From Verrucomicrobiales bacterium (lineage in GTDB: Bacteria; Verrucomicrobiota; Verrucomicrobiia; Limisphaerales; UBA1100), in NCBI GenBank assembly GCA_011523245.1, contig WTHG01000317.1, forward strand, positions 1-7,695: a stretch of 7,695 nucleotides of DNA, written 5' to 3'. The notes under the pieces were generated by a model that made no database searches, was not told where the DNA came from, and worked only from the letters and a program-made list of their open reading frames with translations. Shown piece after piece: positions 5,306-7,695 of this stretch. Each line of letters starts with the position of its first letter. Position 1 is the first letter of the stretch. Position numbers and translations under genes: made by a program.

Positions 5306-7695
5306 AAACTGTGCGGAACATCTTGTTGATGCTTGCCGGCGCGGGGTCGTTCAGCGCGGCCGAAACCGCCGCGCCCAAGAGCCCGGACTGGGGTCTCAGC
5401 GGCATTCCCACTCCGTTGGAGGAATACGGCCTGACTATCGGTGATGTCACCATGAGCCGCGTGTTCAATCCGATCGGCCAATTACGCCCCGAAGACACCG
5501 TAGTGATCAGCCGACGCCTTACCCAAATTACCAACCCGTGGCAGGAACTGACCCCGGGAACCGGGCTGATTGTGGAAGGCAAAAAAGCGGTCATCCGACA
5601 AATCCAACCCGAAGCCCCGCCCGCCACCAAGCAAACTGGTTTACGGGTCAAGCTGATCGTTGAAGAAATCGCCGGCACCACGATGGTCCTAGAATGGGAG
5701 CAGCAACTCCACAATTTAAATGCCGCCGAAACCTTACCTGCCCGTGCGGCCACCATTCAGTTGTTTAAAGATCAACTTCGGGTGGGCACTCATCTCGTGT
5801 TGAATGGCGACCGCGTGATCGTGTCCAAGCGCACGATCGCCTATTCTTCCCCTACCTCCACTGCAAACAAGGATCTCACAATTGCCGCCAACTACTACAA
5901 ACTTATTGGTGGCCGCGGCCAACTCACCGGCACACCCACCAGCAGTGAAAGCATCACCGACGCGGCGTGGAACCTCAAAGACGGGGCTCTACCCCTCGTG
6001 CAAAACACCGCCCAATTGGTGACTTGGAAATTCCACGCGCGCGATAACGATGTGGATTTTATTCCCAACATCACCGTACTGCATCGCATCCGCGGCGTAC
6101 TGGCTAATCTAGAGATGCCCGATAAACACACCGCTCGGGCCGAATTCCATACCACCTCCGATGGCCAAGTGCACACCCGCCAGTTCCAGTGGCAGAAACT
6201 CTCCGACAACAAAGGCCGATCTAACTGGCAGCTTACCGAGACTCAGGATGATTTCGTGGAACTACAACGAGTTCACGACACCAACATCCGGTTTAACATC
6301 ACGCCCGATTCGCTACTACGCGCCAACCGCGATGCCCTCAAATTTTTCCAAATTCGCAAAAAAAACACCGGCACCCTGCAGCTTGCCAGCAACACACTGG
6401 ATTCCGACACACTAAATTTGCAGATCGATAGCCTGAAGAAAATCGTGGAATCGGACGCCTCTGAAACCATCAAGATGGACGCTAAACGGCAGGCGGTGAT
6501 TTATCTCGCCCGTTTCTACGAGCATCAGGCGCTCTCAATGCAAGCACGCCTACAGGAACAACAATTTCGCGCCGCCATCAAGCAGCGCGAAGCCCAGCGC
6601 TACGAACGCATAGCGTGGCTGAACCGCAGGAAAATGGAGCTACTCCAAACCAAAGCCACCCAGCCTTTTTCCACTGTGCCCGAGGCCAGTCAACCCGGTG
6701 ACCTCACCGTGCCTGATCTGTCCATCACCCAAATTTACGAGGAATTGAATACATATCCGGCCAAAGTACAAGCCTTGCCCTCAGGAACCTTGCCCCTGCT
6801 CCACGCCGATTTACTCCGCCAAACCGAGGCCTTAGAGCGCGAAGCAAAACAATTGCGTAAACCCGAAACCAAATCCGCCGAGGGAGCATCCCCTGAAAAA
6901 ATCGCGCGCAACTTCGCGCTCGCATTGCAATTCTGGTCCGAATACATCCATCGAAGCGAAGGGCTGATGGAAGGTCAGGCGCAGTTAGCCGAACCAGGCG
7001 TGACTGCCAATCGGCCTGCTTCAGATCCGTACATACCTGAAATCCTTCTGCGCCAAGCGTGGATTTACCGCCAGCTCGGCCAAACCCAGCAGGCCATTTC
7101 CACCAACTTCGATGTGCTCACTGCAGCAACACGGCAGAGAATAACAAATCTAACACGTTTCAACCGACTCGCCAATCTCGCTTACAGTCAGATTGCCAAT
7201 GCCTATTATGAAACAGCCCATCAACCCAGCGACTATCAGGAATCGATCGATCGATTTTCCAACATGCTGAAGGGCCGAAAGGAAATTGACCCCACACAGG
7301 TTGAGCTGAAGCTACTGCGCTCTCTCTTCAAATCGGTTATTTCATCCCGTCAACAAATACGCCGATTACACCAACAGGAAAACGCATCCGAAACCGACCT
7401 GCAAAGCAAAAGCATCCAAGGCAAAATTGCCATCCTCGAGAAAACCCAATCTGAACACTGGACCCAGCTCAAAAAACACGCCACCGACTTTATCAACCGC
7501 TACGCCGAAGGCCAGCCCGACCTGCGTTACGACGGCGAGGTGCGCTACTACCAAATCACAGCACACAAAGCGCTCGGCAACGAGGAACACGTTTTCCGTG
7601 ACATGGAGGTGCTGCTGGAAAATGAATCCACTCCGGATGAACTTCGCCAAGCATGGTTTGCCACCCGCGTACGCGTGGTGATTGATATGGCCAAC
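5302..7695 (+). CDS. Large exported helical-repeat (TPR-like) protein, 3' end outside window
   Basis: The frame is open from the ATG at 5302 to the window edge (798 codons, no stop), so the C-terminus is missing. The start follows from the ATGA overlap and a signal peptide (MKTVRNILLMLAGAGSFSAA, cleavage likely at A20/E21). There is no lipobox and no cysteine in the part seen. Residues about 21-340 look beta-rich, with alternating hydrophobic stretches such as GLRVKLIVEEI and RVGTHLVLNGDRVIVSKRTI. From about 370 the chain is helical: a charged Gln/Arg/Glu helix at 405-450 that could be a coiled coil, a loop at 454-472, then helix pairs. The segment EILLRQAWIYRQLG (580-593) with QTQQAIST, and LANLAYSQIANAYYE (623-637), have the spacing and A/Y/G positions of tetratricopeptide repeats. 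No catalytic motif is seen. A periplasmic scaffold or assembly role beside the motor fits the location, but this is inference; the family is not one I can name. Confidence 0.78.
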   Translation, partial: MKTVRNILLMLAGAGSFSAAETAAPKSPDWGLSGIPTPLEEYGLTIGDVTMSRVFNPIGQLRPEDTVVISRRLTQITNPWQELTPGTGLIVEGKKAVIRQIQPEAPPATKQTGLRVKLIVEEIAGTTMVLEWEQQLHNLNAAETLPARAATIQLFKDQLRVGTHLVLNGDRVIVSKRTIAYSSPTSTANKDLTIAANYYKLIGGRGQLTGTPTSSESITDAAWNLKDGALPLVQNTAQLVTWKFHARDNDVDFIPNITVLHRIRGVLANLEMPDKHTARAEFHTTSDGQVHTRQFQWQKLSDNKGRSNWQLTETQDDFVELQRVHDTNIRFNITPDSLLRANRDALKFFQIRKKNTGTLQLASNTLDSDTLNLQIDSLKKIVESDASETIKMDAKRQAVIYLARFYEHQALSMQARLQEQQFRAAIKQREAQRYERIAWLNRRKMELLQTKATQPFSTVPEASQPGDLTVPDLSITQIYEELNTYPAKVQALPSGTLPLLHADLLRQTEALEREAKQLRKPETKSAEGASPEKIARNFALALQFWSEYIHRSEGLMEGQAQLAEPGVTANRPASDPYIPEILLRQAWIYRQLGQTQQAISTNFDVLTAATRQRITNLTRFNRLANLAYSQIANAYYETAHQPSDYQESIDRFSNMLKGRKEIDPTQVELKLLRSLFKSVISSRQQIRRLHQQENASETDLQSKSIQGKIAILEKTQSEHWTQLKKHATDFINRYAEGQPDLRYDGEVRYYQITAHKALGNEEHVFRDMEVLLENESTPDELRQAWFATRVRVVIDMAN
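7241..7256. repeat. Perfect 16-base palindrome made of ATCG units
   Basis: AATCGATCGATCGATT equals its own reverse complement and is also a short tandem run of ATCG. It lies inside the large TPR-like gene and encodes part of QESIDRF. It contains several GATC and ATCGAT sites. Most likely it is a coincidence of codons, since no partner copy is seen in the window. Confidence 0.6.

Noticed and set aside
5298..5756. Minus-strand open frame (152 codons) opposite the start of the large TPR-like gene
   Set aside because: The plus frame has a signal peptide, a coupled start and 798 uninterrupted codons; the minus frame has none of these supports.

Overview
The window is a single run of plus-strand genes from a bacterial flagellar cluster. 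In order they are the 3' end of flgH (L ring), flgI (P ring), flgK and flgL (hook-filament junction), a short flgJ-type rod-binding gene, flgN (chaperone for FlgK/FlgL), a proline-rich exported protein I do not recognise, and a large exported helical-repeat protein that runs off the right edge. No RNA gene, mobile element, CRISPR array or terminator is visible. The largest non-coding gap is 35 bases, so there is no empty stretch to describe.

FlgH and FlgI together mean the flagellum crosses an outer membrane and peptidoglycan, so the host is a diderm (Gram-negative type). The DNA is moderately GC-rich, with no compositional break that I can see by eye. Three features suggest a lineage away from the enterics: the order H-I-K-L-J-N, a FlgJ without a muramidase domain, and a large TPR-like protein in the operon. 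Verrucomicrobiota or another PVC-group bacterium is my best guess, but that is weak inference and not read from a diagnostic marker.

Layout: bases 1-1385 hold the bushing of the motor (L and P rings). Bases 1421-3810 hold the two junction proteins that join hook to filament. Bases 3830-4688 hold the rod-binding protein and the FlgK/FlgL export chaperone. Bases 4688-7695 hold two exported proteins of unknown function. From flgJ onward every gene overlaps the next (8 nt, 1 nt as TGATG, 4 nt as ATGA), so the two unknown genes are tied by translation to flgN. Clear Shine-Dalgarno sequences precede only flgI, flgK and the proline-rich gene. flgL, flgJ, flgN and the last gene lack one and probably depend on coupled translation.

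The known genes act in sequence. FlgI and FlgH form rings around the rod; the FlgJ-like protein presumably assists rod assembly in the periplasm; FlgN delivers FlgK and FlgL to the export apparatus; FlgK and FlgL then cap the hook before the filament grows. The two trailing proteins carry Sec-type signal peptides and so should act in the periplasm or at the outer membrane, where accessory motor structures of other bacteria are built. They are the most likely place for something undescribed in this window.
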